From the NCBI GenBank assembly GCA_039000515.1, contig JBCFYV010009882.1, positions 106,224,821-106,288,820 of the forward strand: a stretch of DNA of 64,000 nucleotides. Reading direction: 5' to 3'. Positions 1 to 10,649 of this stretch are shown here, piece by piece. Position numbers and translations under genes: made by a program. Position 1 is the first letter of the stretch; each line of letters opens with the position of its first letter. The notes beneath the pieces are model-generated. The model was not told where the DNA came from. It saw only the letters and a list, made by a program, of their open reading frames with translations, and made no database searches. The stretch is from Timema cristinae (lineage: Eukaryota > Arthropoda > Insecta > Phasmatodea > Timematidae).

Positions 1-74
1 TCCCCACCACAATTAGTCCAGTCTCTTGCGAGAGTGATGCCTTAGACCATTCGACCATTGATGCGGGTTTCACG

Positions 75-338
75 CAGTTAAAAAGAACATTTTAAAAAGT
101 CGGGGAATGCTTGCCATAACTCGGTCAGTAAGTTGTTGACCTCTTGTCCAGGAATGTAAAACTCAGAATATACAAAACAATCATTTTACTGGTGGCTCTC
201 TATGGGCGTGACACGTGGTCTCTTACCTTACATGATGAAAACAAATTTAGGGCGTTCGAAAACATGGTAGTTAGGAAACAATTTGGTCTAAAAAGATTTG
301 AAGATACTGAGGAATGGAGGAAGTTATACAATTACTAG
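75..338 (+). pseudogene. LINE reverse transcriptase C-terminal fragment
   Basis: The frame from 144 reads SRNVKLRIYKTIILLVALYG, then a W-S-L-T-L motif, FENMVVRKQFG and EEWRKL. This is the thumb and C-terminal region of a non-LTR retrotransposon reverse transcriptase (canonical form: K-I-Y-K-T-x-I-L-P-V-x-L-Y-G-C-E-T-W). The preceding piece (about 110-143, NACHNSVSKLLTS) is in another frame, so there is at least one frameshift. A stop follows KLYNY and the LINE sequence is lost after it. Non-functional fossil. Family assignment beyond LINE is not certain. Confidence 0.85.
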
Positions 339-589
339 CCCCCTTCCCCTTAAAAAAATATTGTAAAGAATCCTGTAAAACAGAGCTTCAAATCATCCAT
401 CATGTCAATATGAAAAAAAACTTTTTTACTTATTTTTTTGAAAATACAGTCCTAACATCACTGTATAGCCCCTCCCTCTTTTTATCCTCCCTCCTATTTT
501 CATCTCATTCCTCTTTCCTCACCCCTACCCTCCAGCCCCCTTAACCAACCCCACTTTCCCTTCAACTTTTTTTTTCCAACGACTATATA

Positions 590-775
590 ATATACTATCA
601 ACATTTTTATGAGGAATAAATTAAATTTTCAAAATAAAATATAGCCTATGTTACTCGCTGATAATCTAGCTTTATATTGGTGAAATAATTTTTAAAATCG
701 GTCCAGTAGTTTTTGAGTTTATCCATTACAAACAAAAAAAATCAAATCTTTCCTCTTTATAATATTAGTATAGAT
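590..775 (+). mobile_element. Terminal fragment of an interspersed TE
   Basis: The stretch contains the phrase ATAGCCTATGTTACTCGCTG, then AAAATCGGTCCAGTAGTTTT, and ends CTCTTTATAATATTAGTATA. From memory these resemble the 3' ends of an interspersed element widespread in invertebrate genomes. The superfamily cannot be fixed by eye and no coding potential remains. Confidence 0.55.
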
Positions 776-864
776 GAGATAAATCCATGTACTCATCACC
801 AGCCATTGTTAATGTAATTAAATCTCAGTGAGTACGCGGGCAGCTAGAATGGAAGAATCTAGAA

Positions 865-965
865 CCTTGTAGCATTAGAATGAAGCTGAAAGAGATAGGA
901 TGTAGTGAGGTGGACTGGATAGAACTATCTCCAGATAGGGATAGGTCCATGGCTCCATCCTGTCT
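865..965 (+). pseudogene. LINE ORF2 extreme C-terminus
   Basis: Reads RMKLKEIGCSEVDWIEL followed by S-P-D-R-D-R in one frame. This resembles the conserved tail of insect LINE proteins (K-E-I-G-x-x-x-V-D-W-I-x-L-A-Q-D-R). It is the same segment that was tandemly amplified, in reverse orientation, at 9,735-10,449. Only about 30 codons survive. Confidence 0.7.
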
Positions 966-1297
966 GGTCAAGAGGACTGGACTCCAGGTCTAGCAGTCCC
1001 TGGAGCGATCACTCGCCGTGTTGTGTCATCACACTCAATATTGCTTGCTCAGTGTCCTCATTTAGAGGTTTCGAACCCGTAGCTTGACAAATCTCCACTT
1101 GATGGAATGGTCGCTTGTAGCTCTGTCCATCGACTTGTTCATCTTGCTTCTATGGTGGTTCACAAAACGTAGCATAAGTTGGTGATGGAAAAATCAACAA
1201 GAAGGTTCGAGAATATGTGTGTCGGTGGACAGTCTCGTTTAGTCTGATTTGTAGCTGGCAGGGGGGCTGAAGCTCGAACCATGGCTGGGTGTTTCGC

Positions 1298-1545
1298 ACC
1301 ACGTTCTACTATCATTCGGGTAATACAATTATGTACTAATTACGCTAGTGGTTTTAGAGATTAGGAAGGTTATGTTTTAGATGGAGTGTATCCGCATTTG
1401 CATGAAGGGAGAATAAAAAAACAATTTTGGAAAATCTATGTATATCCAAACTAGATTCTAAACTTGAACTCCCCGTCATCAGCAGTCTAGAATTTCTTCG
1501 AAAGGAGCACCTTAGACTATGTGGCCAACGAAGAGGGTTTCTTCC
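1298..1545 (-). mobile_element. tRNA-derived SINE, diverged, reverse strand
   Basis: The left end (GCACCACGTTCTACTATCAT) is a diverged form of the 3' tail shared by many SINEs here, complement of GTAGTAAGACGCGGTGCTA. The body follows: ACTAATTACGCTAGTGG, then GATTAGGAAGG and a GGAAAAT-type segment. The tRNA-like head lies near 1,450-1,540. Two ORFs over it are incidental. Confidence 0.65.
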
Positions 1546-1692
1546 CCAATTAATTGGCCACTTTCCCATTACGAAAATGTTATCACATTTCATTTACCTT
1601 CTACCTTCCTCGTCCCCAATACTTTAATGTTAATAAATGTGTTTAGGGGGGTCCGGTGTGGGGTGGGAGGGGTACACTTTGTAAGACTTGGA

Positions 1693-2737
1693 GCATAAGA
1701 AATACAGCAATTTGAGGGTCACAGCAGAACATTCTGAGATAGTTGAGGATTGTTTTAGTGGTTTGGAAGCTAGAAGTGACATTACTATAAGAAATACAGC
1801 AGTGTGAGGGTCACAACAGAACATTCTGAGATAGTTTAGGATTGTTTTAGTGGTTTGGAAGCTTCAGAACTGACATTACCATAAGAAATACAGCAGTGTG
1901 AGATCACAACAGAACATTCTAAGATAGTTGAGGATTGTTTTAGTGGTTTGGAAGCTTCAGAGCTGATAATACCTTAATAAATACAGCAGTGTGAGGGTCA
2001 CAGCAGAACATTGTGAGATAGTTGAGGATTGTTTTAGTGGTTTGTAAGCTTCAGGACTGACATTACCATAAGAAATACAGCAGTGTGAATGTCACAACAG
2101 AACATTCTAAGATAGTTGAGGATTGTTTTAGTGGTTTGTAAGCTTCAGGACTGACATTACCATAAGAAATACAGCAGTGTGAGGGTCACAACAGGACATT
2201 CTGAGATAGTTGAGGATTGTTTTAGTGGTTTGGAATTTAGAAGTGACATTACCATAAGAAATACAGCAGTGTGAGGGTCACAACAGAACATTCTAAGATA
2301 GTTGAGGATTGTTTTAGTGGTTTGGAAGCTAGAACTGACATTACCATAAGAAATACAGCAGTGTGAGGGTCACAACAGAACATTCTGAGATAGTTGAGGA
2401 TTGTTTTAGTGGTTTGTAAGCTTCAGAACTGACATTACCATGAGAAATACAGCAGTGTGAGGGTCACAACAGAACATTCTGAGATAGTTGAGGATTGTTT
2501 TAGTGGTTTGGAAGCTTCAGAACTGACATTACCTTAAGAAATACAGCAGTGTGAGGGTCACAACAGAACATTCTAAGATAGTTGAGGATTGTTTTAGTGG
2601 TTTGGAAGCTTCAGAACTGACATTACCATAAGAAATACAACAATGTGAGGGTCACAACAGAACATTCTGAGATAGTTGAGGATTGTTTTAGTGGTTTGTA
2701 AGCTTCAGAACTGACATTACCATAAGAAATACAGCAG
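1693..2737 (+). repeat. 94-bp satellite array, about 11 units
   Basis: Unit landmarks: AGAAATACAGCAGTGTGAGG, GTCACAACAGAACATTCTGA, GATAGTTGAGGATTGTTTTA, GTGGTTTGGAAGCTTCAGAA, CTGACATTACCAT. Period 94, or 92 where GCTTCAGAAC is shortened to GCTAGAAC. This copy lacks the common 5' and 3' flanks seen at 14.4, 29.0, 42.2, 50.5 and 56.5 kb, so its ends look recombined. Non-coding. Confidence 0.97.
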
Positions 2738-3115
2738 GAAACAAGATGCCTTTGGGACTAAGTCTGTTTGAGTTCCGGGATTGGTGGCGTGGCTAAGAGT
2801 GACTCCTGATGTGGCTAAGGGTGACTCCTGGCGTGGTTAGGAGGGACACCTGGTGCGGTTAGGAGTGACTCCCAACACGCTACCAGCCTCTAGTTCCCCA
2901 CCAACCTGGAAGGTAGCAGTGTTGCACCAGGTGGGCGTGAGGTCTGCAGGTGTGAATGACCGGAATGGTATTCCATGACGGGCAGGCCCTTCAGTGCCAG
3001 AACTGACTAGCAGACACTTTCAACTCCAGGAACAGGAAGGGGAACGTGAATTGTGGTTTGGTTTTTATCGTATTTTTGGTCAACTTATGTAAATATGCTG
3101 ATATGGTTGCAATGA
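2738..3115. other. Stretch with a short degenerate tandem repeat only
   Basis: About four degenerate copies of GAGTGACTCCTGGCGTGGTTA lie at about 2,775-2,872. The rest has no recognisable gene or element. Confidence 0.5.
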
Positions 3116-3275
3116 GGAAAGTAGAATTTAGAGGAAAAGCACCCACGTTTTGGCAGATAGATATTGAGGAACAGTTTGGGAAAAAGCATCCTGATATATT
3201 TTCAGATCTGAACCCCTAACTCCCTTTAAGCTATACTAAATGAGTTTGACATTTAGACCGCGTGTCCATAGCTGT
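3116..3275 (-). mobile_element. SINE fragment, reverse strand
   Basis: Contains GTAGAATTTAGAGGAAAAGC, then ACCCACGTTTTGGCAGA, and ends in GAGTTTGACATTTAGACCGC, a block also found at 6,110 and (diverged) 55,555. The shared 3' tail is missing. Old, partial copy. Confidence 0.55.
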
Positions 3276-3823
3276 GGGCGAGTCTCCTTTTAGTGGTCGC
3301 AATGTAACTTAAATAACTCGCCTTGATAAGGGTACAAAATAATCAGCATAAATAGCGCTATCTAATGCCAACTTTTACCGTCCAACAAGTCCAACACCTT
3401 AATACAGTCAGTAACACACCGGCCTCCTCAACTCAGAGTCCTGTGCTCGATTCGTGGTTCCCTTTTCAGTGATGAATTAACTACTGGAAATCTGGGAAAG
3501 GTGAGTGTTCTATAATTATTTTTGACTGTAAGTCATGTTTTTATATACGATAATGAGTCGGTTTAAAAAATGTAGGCTAAAAAATAAATTAGTCAACATA
3601 AAGGATTCATTTTATAAAACCTATCCAATATCAAGTTACTAAAAAGATAATTCCATATCCCTTAATACCCTTATTCACGAACATTTACTTATTATTTTAC
3701 AATAACAGTCTCGTGGACTTGAATGAAACAACTCACACTGTCATAACATATCTGTAGCAGTGTCATAAGCTAATTACGCAAAATGCCTCACAGAAACCAC
3801 TTGACACAGCCCTAGGCTGTTGA
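3276..3823. other. No recognisable gene
   Basis: AT-rich non-coding sequence. A weak tRNA-like segment lies near 3,405-3,470 (ACACACCGGCCTCCTC ... TGTGCTCGATTCGTGG) and may be SINE debris. Nothing else supported. Confidence 0.4.
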
Positions 3824-4456
3824 GACAGCTAGGACCGAGAAATATACACAGGCTATCAACAAGCTAGGAGCGAGAAATATACACAGGCAATCAACAAGCT
3901 AGGACCGAGAAATATACACAGGCAATCAACAAGCTAGGACCGAGAAATATACACAGGCAATCAACAAGCTAGGACCGAGAAATATACACAGGCAATCAAC
4001 AAGCTAGGACCGAGAAATATACACAGGCAATAAACAAGCTAGGACCGAGAAATATACACAGGCAATCAACAAGCTAGGACCGAGAAATATACACAGGCAA
4101 TCAACAAGCTAGGACCGAGAAATATACACAGGCAATAAACAAGCTAGGACCGAGAAATATACACAGGCAATCAACAAGCTAGGACCGAGAAATATACACA
4201 GGCAATCAACAAGCTAGGACCGAGAAATATACACAGGCAATAAACAAGCTAGGACCGAGAAATATACACAGGCAATCAACAAGCTAGGACCGAGAAATAT
4301 ACACAGGCAATCAACAAGCTAGGGCTGAGAAATATACACAGGCAATCAACAAGCTAGGGCCGAGAAATATACACTAGCAATCAACAAGCTAGGACCGATA
4401 AATATACACAGGCAATCAACAAGCTAAGACCGAGAAATATACACAAAAAATCAACA
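3824..4456. repeat. 35-bp minisatellite, about 18 units
   Basis: Unit is AACAAGCTAGGACCGAGAAA followed by TATACACAGGCAATC, exactly 35 bp (AGGAC at 3,901 and 3,936). Variants include AATAAAC for AATCAAC and GGGCTGAG near the right end. Degenerates at both edges. No conserved-repeat/variable-spacer structure. Confidence 0.97.
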
Positions 4457-4483
4457 GCAATTTCCTAAACTAATATCGATAAA

Positions 4484-4756
4484 GGGTGACCTGGTGGTCT
4501 AGGGGTAATGTGTCAGACTTCTATGCTGTCGGCCGGGGTTCAATCCTCGGTCCCGGCACAGATTTATCTGATTTCCAAACCCTTCCTTCACCTCTGACAA
4601 GACATCTTGTGAATGTGGGGAATGCCAGGCCGCCACCGTGGTTCGGATCCCACGTTAAACTGTAGGTCCTTCATTTCATCTCACAATCACCCTACCATTA
4701 CACATTAGCGTAAGTGCGTATAACCCGAACGTGTAGTAAGACGCGGTGCTAATAAT

Positions 4757-4814
<58 letters not shown>
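4484..4814 (+). mobile_element. SINE-A, full length, with (TAA)n tail
   Basis: tRNA-like head with an internal Pol III promoter: A box in TGGTGGTCTAGGGGTAATG, B box GGTTCAATCC (about 4,538). The body runs through ACCAAACCCTTCCTTCACC-type sequence and CCGTGGTTCGGATCCCACGT. The tail is GTAGTAAGACGCGGTGCTAA followed by about 20 TAA units (4,748-4,814). Other copies: 9.4, 16.1, 23.3, 37.9 and 55.6 kb. It meets a reverse SINE-B tail to tail. Confidence 0.9.
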
Positions 4815-4816
<2 letters not shown>

Positions 4817-4826
4817 GATAAAATTT

Positions 4827-5074
4827 AGCACTGCGTCTTACTACCCGTTCGGCTTATAAGCTTAACTACTAATTACGCTAATGGATTGGGAATTGGGAGG
4901 TTGAATTTACAGGAAGTGGACCCGAATTTTCGGGAAGGAAAAGTGGAAAACTATTTAGGAAAACCACCTCCAATTCATCCAATTTAGATTCGAACCTCGA
5001 TTTCCCCGTCCTCGGCAGCAGTCTAACTCAACACGAAACTAGCGCGTTATCTAACTACTCCACCGAGGCGGGTC
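4827..5074 (-). mobile_element. SINE-B, reverse strand
   Basis: On the minus strand the head reads CCTCGGTGGAGTAGTTAGAT (A-box region), with B box GAGGTTCGAATCT. The 3' end is the same GTAGTAAGACGCAGTGCTAA tail used by SINE-A, although the head is a different tRNA. A closer full-length relative is at 27,545-27,797. Confidence 0.85.
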
Positions 5075-5161
5075 CTTGGTATGACTGAAGCTCAGCAAGC
5101 AGGAATAGAGCGCAATCCAAATAACATGAAAAACGTAAGATCTTAAATGGAGGAAATATTA

Positions 5162-5402
5162 TTTGGCGGCCACATGGCCTAAGGCGTCACTCTCGCAGTA
5201 GATTAGACACCCGATGAAGGGGATATCGAGGCTGGAATCTTGGTTAGGTGAACTGGGGTTGGTTTTCTAAATGGTTTCCCACTCTCCCTTTACGCAGATG
5301 TGGGTTCACTTCCTCTAAATATAACCTTCCTAATCCCTAAACCATTAGTGCAATTATTATGTAAGCGTATGACCCGAGCGGGAAGTGATACGCGATGCTA
5401 AA
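5162..5402 (+). mobile_element. SINE-C, forward
   Basis: Head GGCGGCCACATGGCCTAAGG, then GATATCGAGGCTGGAATCTT in place of a good B box. The body (GGTTTCCCACTCTCCC, CTTCCTAATCCCTAA) is shared with SINE-B. The tail GAGCGGGAAGTGATACGCGA is a mutated form of the shared 3' end. Third SINE head on the same tail within 1 kb. Confidence 0.75.
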
Positions 5403-5404
5403 AA

Positions 5405-5835
5405 ACAAAAATGGAGAAAATAAGGGAGGAGGGCTAGGTAAAAAAAACCTTTTAGGGGAGGCGGGAAAGGGTAAAAAGAGTCAAAAGGATTGAAAGGGTT
5501 AATGGGCTATAAGAGAAAAAAGTTAATAAACAGTAAACGAGGTAAAATGTGTAAAATGGATAAAAAAAATAGTCGAAAGGGCGAAAAGGGTTAAAAGGTC
5601 AAAAAGGGCAATTATGGAAATAAGGGGTAGCTTGAAAGTGGTACAAAATTCTAAAAAAAACAACATATTAAGTGTTTGCCCTATTTTGCCCATTTGTCAC
5701 TTTTGACCACTTTTGACCACTTTTGACCCTAAAATAATACATTTTTCTCTTAATCACCTTTTAAGCCTTTTGATCCTTTATACACATTTCACCCTTTTTA
5801 AATACCTAATTTTTAAATAATTTTTTTATTTAGAT
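5405..5835. repeat. Purine/pyrimidine-skewed imperfect palindrome
   Basis: About 5,405-5,640 is almost all A and G, with many AAAGGG and TAAAAGG words. About 5,670-5,835 is rich in T and C, with CACTTTTGAC three times and TTTGCCC. The arms are roughly complementary, for example GGTCAAAAAGGGCAA near 5,600 against TTTTGCCCATTTG near 5,682. No gene. Confidence 0.7.
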
Positions 5836-5984
5836 TTACTTTTCTTCATTTTTACCGTAAACTATTTCTCCAGATACTCCAGGCTGTGTCCAGGTTTCTA
5901 GGACCATATCTAGAACTGGCCAGTCATTTCAGGCCTGGCTAGACTTGGTGCTCTGACCGTGGCGATAATAGGTACGGATGGTGA

Positions 5985-6145
5985 ACATCGAAGGTACGAT
6001 CCAGAGTTAAGGAGCGTATGAAACCATTAAGGAAAGAACATCCTCAGTGTACTCAACCCGGATTCAAACCTCAACCTCTCCATAACCGGCAAAGTAGATT
6101 GAAATGAGCCTGACATTTAGACCGCGTGCCCACTGGTGCTGATAA
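5985..6145 (-). mobile_element. SINE fragment, reverse strand
   Basis: Contains AACCATTAAGGAAAGAACAT, a B-box-like GGATTCAAACCTCAACCTC (minus strand GAGGTTTGAATCC), and GAGCCTGACATTTAGACCGC. Same family as 3,116-3,275. Truncated and diverged. Confidence 0.6.
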
Positions 6146-7027
6146 TGAAGTGTTAGTTTAATGAGCCAGCACCATCTTGTGTTTACCTAAAGTCCTTATT
6201 TTGAAAATAAAAAATATAAAACAGAAACCGTTAATAGCCAGAGGCTAGGCGAGTTTAGGTAAGGTATTGTCCTACTAGAATTCCGGTTGAAACTATTTAG
6301 TGATTTTATTATGGTTTAGTTGATTTAGAAATGTCGGAATGGTCACATAGCGAGTTGGTATTTTTTCAGAATTCATAAACGTCAAATTATTCTTCCTAGG
6401 TATCAGGGTTGTACGAACCTTGATTATTCCTAAACAGAGAATTGAATAATAAAAGGGGACTAGATTAGTTTTTGTTAAGTTGACACGTATATCAGTTTTT
6501 AATTTCCAGATAAACTGTGCCACGAGTGTAAATATTGACATGTTTTATCCAAACCAACTCACATACGTTGCTCACAAAGCCGTTCTAACCAAGGATCATA
6601 CCTTGGTTGACATTCCCCTCGATTAACCTTCGGCAATGTTTGTTTATTTCCGAACAAAGAACATGGCAAATGTTGATATATTCAAGTTAGTGCACAAGGC
6701 TAAGGCCAGTTGTTACAACAGACTACATAGCAGTCCGGTTCGACCTCCTCAGCTGAAATACGGAACGTGCTCAAACCAGTATTACGTAACCTCGTTGCAG
6801 AATATAGTGTGGCATGTGCTGTTTGGATTTGGAGTGACCGGCTATTTAGGCAACAGTTTGGAATCGAACAGCTCATGGCGAACTGGTGAACTAAGGTAGT
6901 AAACCCCAACATCCGAACATGGCTTTACACTATGGAGATGTCTTCAGTGAACAATTCTAGCGATTGCTGGAATTATTATAATGGTATGTGACTTCTTTTT
7001 TATCTATACTCAGATACAATTGCCGGC
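6146..7027. other. No recognisable gene
   Basis: AT-rich non-coding DNA. Short ORFs at 6,293-6,541 (-) and 6,636-6,899 (+) show no family features. A TTACGTAA octamer occurs at 6,782-6,789, about as expected by chance. Confidence 0.45.
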
Positions 7028-7300
7028 CGTTAAGGGCACCACCTAAATGAAGGGAAATATTCCAACACTGCTGTATTTATTATGGTAATTACATTCGTTT
7101 AGCTTCCAAACCACTAAAACAATCCTCAACTATATTATAATGTTCTGTTGTGAACCTGTTAAAATACTTAATTTGTTTAAGGAGGACTGAATCTATTTTT
7201 CGGGTCATTTAGTTTAGACTCGGACGTGAAACTTTTATTGTATACATATTTTGTAAATGATCTCGTTTAAAATTTTCATATGGTCGTGTTTTAAAATTGT
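7028..7300 (-). mobile_element. Satellite-bearing element, one-unit copy
   Basis: On the minus strand it reads 5' flank (GATTCAGTCCTCCTTAAACA), GGTTCACAACAGAACATTAT, one diverged 94-bp unit (about 7,060-7,157), then 3' flank AATATTTCCCTTCATTTAGG and TGGTGCCCTTAA. Both flanks match those around the multi-unit copies at 14.4, 29.0 and 56.5 kb. This is the minimal form of the element, and its outer limits are approximate. Confidence 0.75.
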
Positions 7301-7537
7301 AAAATGTAATGTTTTAACTCCATAGTAACATTAAGATAACTTTCAACTCCATATTTTTGTGAACCATATTTTGAATTAACAATCCAGTTACTAAATAACG
7401 CGGGGTTTCTGGACGTCTGACAAGCGTCTCGACGTCCCTCGTAGCTATAGAGCTCTTACCCCCCATCTCTTACCCCCCATCATACCCGGTAACAGAAGAT
7501 TGCCAGAAGAGGTCGATGGGGATCCAACCCTTATACC

Positions 7538-8200
7538 AGTCTGATTACCTAGGGTAATTCTTACAGATTGAGTATCTAGGGGTAATTCTCCCAGGTATCT
7601 AGGGGTAATTCTTACAGACTGAGTATCTAGGGGTGTGTCCTCCAGACCTAGTATCTAGGGGTGTGTCTCCCAGACCTAGTATCTAGGGGTGTGTCTCCCA
7701 GACCTAGTATCTAGGGGTGTGTCCCCCAGACCGAGTATCTAGGGGTGTGTCCTCCAGACCTAGTATCTAGGGGTGTGTCCTCCAGACCTAGTATCCAGGG
7801 GTGTGTCCTCCAGACCTAGTATCTAGGGTGTGTCCTCCAGACCTAGTATCCAGGGGTGTGTCCTCCAGACCTAGTATCTAGGGTGTGTCCTCCAGACCGA
7901 GTATCTAGGGTTGTGTCTCCCAGACCTAGTATCTAGGGGTGTGTTCTCCAGACCTAGTATCTAGGGTTGTGTCTCCCAGACCTAGTATCTAGGGGTGTGT
8001 TCTCCAGACCTAGTATCTAGGGGTGTGTCCTCCAGACCTAGTATCTAGGGGTGTGTCCTCCAGACCGAGTATCTAGGGTTGTGTCTCCCAGACCTAGTAT
8101 CTAGGGGTGTGTTCTCCAGACCTAGTATCCAGGGGTGTGTCCTCCAGACCTAGTATCTAGGGTTGTGTCTCCCAGACCTAGTATCCAGGGGTGTGTTCTC
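7538..8200. repeat. 28-bp minisatellite, about 24 units
   Basis: Unit CTAGTATCTAGGGGTGTGTC followed by CTCCAGAC, with TCTCCCAGAC, TTCTCCAGAC and 27-bp GGGTGTG variants alternating. The left edge starts from divergent units carrying GGTAATTCTTACAGA, consistent with expansion from left to right. Non-coding. Confidence 0.96.
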
Positions 8201-9169
8201 TGAATTCCAGCAGGCAATCTCCACACAGGGTCTAACTTCCCGCCCTACTTGATGCCCTGAACATTTTACCTATGTTATGTCACCATTCACATGGCCAGTT
8301 ATTATAATCAGCTTTTAGCAAAACATGGATCTTTCGTTTAAGCTTGTGCTTAGTTAGTTACTACAGACGCATGCGCAGAAGAGATACAAGCTGTATTATA
8401 TTAGTAGCTCAAACATGAGTAAGGGCTTATATCATGAGTAATCTTGTAGAATATGAGTAGGTGCATTAAAAGCATAATTATGTTTGCAGCAAGCCTTACT
8501 GATTGATTCTCTAGACAAGAAAATAACGTTTTTTAGTGAATCGTTCCCGAGATTATAAGATGCTACTTTTATTTCTAATATTATTTTCCGTGTTACTATA
8601 AGCTATATATATTTTCTAAATAAATTATTTGCTACACTTCTCATAGCATGCGACTTACAGACACACTAAATCTAAGACATCACATCCAACACTAGTTACC
8701 CTATGAAAGCTACCAGGAACGGTAGTATCTGGGTAATAGGATGAAGTCGAACACATAATTATGAATGGTTTTAGGTCATTCTGGAGTTTGAAGCCGGTTC
8801 CCCCACACGCAGAGTCGCCTTCCTTGCCCACTTGGCGATGTAACGGGCCCTCATGCAACATTGCCACAAAATGGGGTCACGAAATGACGGAGCGTGGCTG
8901 GCCTGTGGTGACCTGTAAATCCCGTTCATTTGATGTCACCAAACACTAACATCTCAACCCGTATTCCCTTTAGCTGAGTGGTCATGTGAGCCAACTTGAG
9001 CTCGAAGTACCCGGTTCAATCCTCACCGTCCTCGAGGTTGAATGGGGCTTGCGACACAGCCGAGGATAGTTTACTTCTTTTTTACATCCATTACTGTTTC
9101 CGGCATAGGTCAGTTTTTTATTCAAGCCATATATCCTCCACTACCAGCTGGTTAGGCCTGTCATAGCGT
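8201..9169. other. No gene; one tRNA-like relic
   Basis: Mostly unique AT-rich DNA. At about 8,965-9,045 there is a tRNA-like piece (TAGCTGAGTGGTCATGTGAG with B box GGTTCAATCC). It is too diverged for a working tRNA gene and is probably SINE debris. Confidence 0.45.
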
Positions 9170-9354
9170 CATATGTCTTATAATATAACCTGACACTAGG
9201 ACAGGCACAACATCCAGTCCCCAGCCGTTAATCCATCACAGTGAAAGGGGAAACTCATATTCCACCAATGATACATTTTCCGGCTATGCTGTGAATCGAA
9301 CCCGGGACCCATAGCTCAGAATACAGACACTCTACCGACTGAGCTAAGATGTCG
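9170..9354 (-). mobile_element. tRNA-derived SINE with a different body
   Basis: The minus strand reads CCGACATCTTAGCTCAGTCG, then GTAGAGTG (A box) and GGGTTCGATTCACAG (B box). The body is TTTCACTGTGATGGATTAAC then GGCTGGGGACTGGATGTTGT. The T stem is mismatched, so it is a SINE head, not a tRNA gene. It lacks the GTAGTAAGACGCGGTG tail. Confidence 0.75.
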
Positions 9355-9420
9355 GAAATAGGGTAATCTAATAGACTATGAGAAACTACGCACGATATGT
9401 TTTTAAAACATTGAGTCCCT

Positions 9421-9563
9421 CAGGCCTCCACCGTGGTTCGGATCCCACGTTAAACTGTAGGTCCTTCATTTCATCTCACAATCACCCTACCATTACACAT
9501 TAGCGTAAGTGCGTATAACCCGAATGGGTAGTAAGACGCGGTGCTAATAATAATAATAATAAT
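9421..9563 (+). mobile_element. SINE-A, 5' truncated
   Basis: Starts inside the body at CCTCCACCGTGGTTCGGATC and runs to GTAGTAAGACGCGGTGCTAA plus a short TAA tail. The same internal start (the GGCCTCCACCGTGGTTCGG segment) is seen at 23.4 kb, suggesting a preferred truncation point. Confidence 0.88.
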
Positions 9564-9689
9564 TGAGTCCCCTAGACCCTTAAATGAAAGACTCTGTGCC
9601 TAAAATTGTTAAATTTTAATATTCAAAAATATTCAAACAAGAGAATATCTAGTTTGGTATTAAAATTTGAATACTTACTTACTCTCTGG

Positions 9690-9780
9690 CATTGGGAACT
9701 TGATAGTTCTGTGCCGCACTTACAAAGGTACGTCACTTAACTCTATCTTGTGTTAGTTCTATCCAGTCCACCTCATTACA
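9690..9780 (-). pseudogene. LINE ORF2 C-terminus, antisense
   Basis: The minus strand reads I-G-C-N-E-V-D-W-I-E-L-T-Q-D-R-V-K, stop, R-T-F-V-S-A-A, then N-A-R-E. This resembles the end of an insect LINE protein (Q-D-R-x-x-W-R-x-F-V-S-A). A stop replaces the expected W. It forms the right-hand source of the adjoining 46-bp array. Confidence 0.75.
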
Positions 9781-10449
9781 TCCTATCCTTATCTTGAGAT
9801 AGTTCTATCCAGTCCACCTCATTACACCCTATCTCTATCTTGAGCTAGTTCTATCCAGTCCACCTCATTACACCTTATCCCTATCTTGAGCTAGTTCTAT
9901 CCAGTCCACCTCATTACACTCTATCTCTATCTTGAGCTAGTTCTATCCAGTCCACCTCATTACACCTTATCCCTATCTTGAGCTAGTTCTATCCAGTCCA
10001 CCTCATTACACTCTATCTCTATCTTGAGTTAGTTCTATCCAGTCCACCTCATTACACTCTATCTCTATCTTGAGTTAGTTCTATCCAGTCCACCTCATTA
10101 CACCTTATCCCTATCTTGAGCTAGTTCTATCCAGTCCACCTCATTACACTCTATCTCTATCTTGAGTTAGTTCTATCCAGTCCACCTCATTACACTCTAT
10201 CTCTATCTTGAGTTAGTTCTATCCAGTCCACCTCATTACACCTTATCCCTATCTTGAGCTAGTTCTATCCAGTCCACCTCATTACACTCTATCTCTATCT
10301 TGAGTTAGTTCTATCCAGTCCACCTCATTACACTCTATCTCTATCTTGAGTTAGTTCTATCCAGTCCACCTCATTACACTCTATCTCTATCTTGAGTTAG
10401 TTCTATCCAGTCCACCTCATTACACTCTATCTCTATCTTGAGCTAGTTG
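9735..10449 (-). repeat. 46-bp minisatellite grown from LINE coding sequence, about 15 units
   Basis: Period 46 (GAGTT at 10,026 and 10,072). The unit contains TAGTTCTATCCAGTCCACCT then CATTACACTCTATCTC. Read on the minus strand each unit spells C-N-E-V-D-W-I-E-L, the LINE tail present once at 9,690-9,780 and at 865-965. 46 is not a multiple of 3, so the array encodes no repeat protein. CTTATCCC and CTCTATCTC variants alternate. Confidence 0.95.
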
Positions 10450-10649
10450 TGTCTAGTTCTTCCCAATGGTCTCTTCCCATTGGTTTGCCAATCAGTACCC
10501 TGAACAAAGTTCTAGATTCTCCTATTAGCGCTGCATGTCTTTCCCACTGTAATGTACGAGACTTGATTATTCTAACAATGTATTGAGATGAGTACGGGGT
10601 ATTAAAATTTCACTAACAATATAATATATATTCTACCCAGAGGCTAAAG

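Noticed and set aside
3824..4456. 35-bp regular repeats resembling a CRISPR array
   Set aside because: Head-to-tail units with no unique spacers, in a eukaryotic genome full of minisatellites.
6782..6789. TTACGTAA as a third D-box
   Set aside because: Isolated octamer 45 kb from the promoter; about one such site is expected by chance in the window.
9285..9354. A tRNA gene on the minus strand
   Set aside because: A and B boxes are present but the T stem does not pair and a SINE body follows directly.
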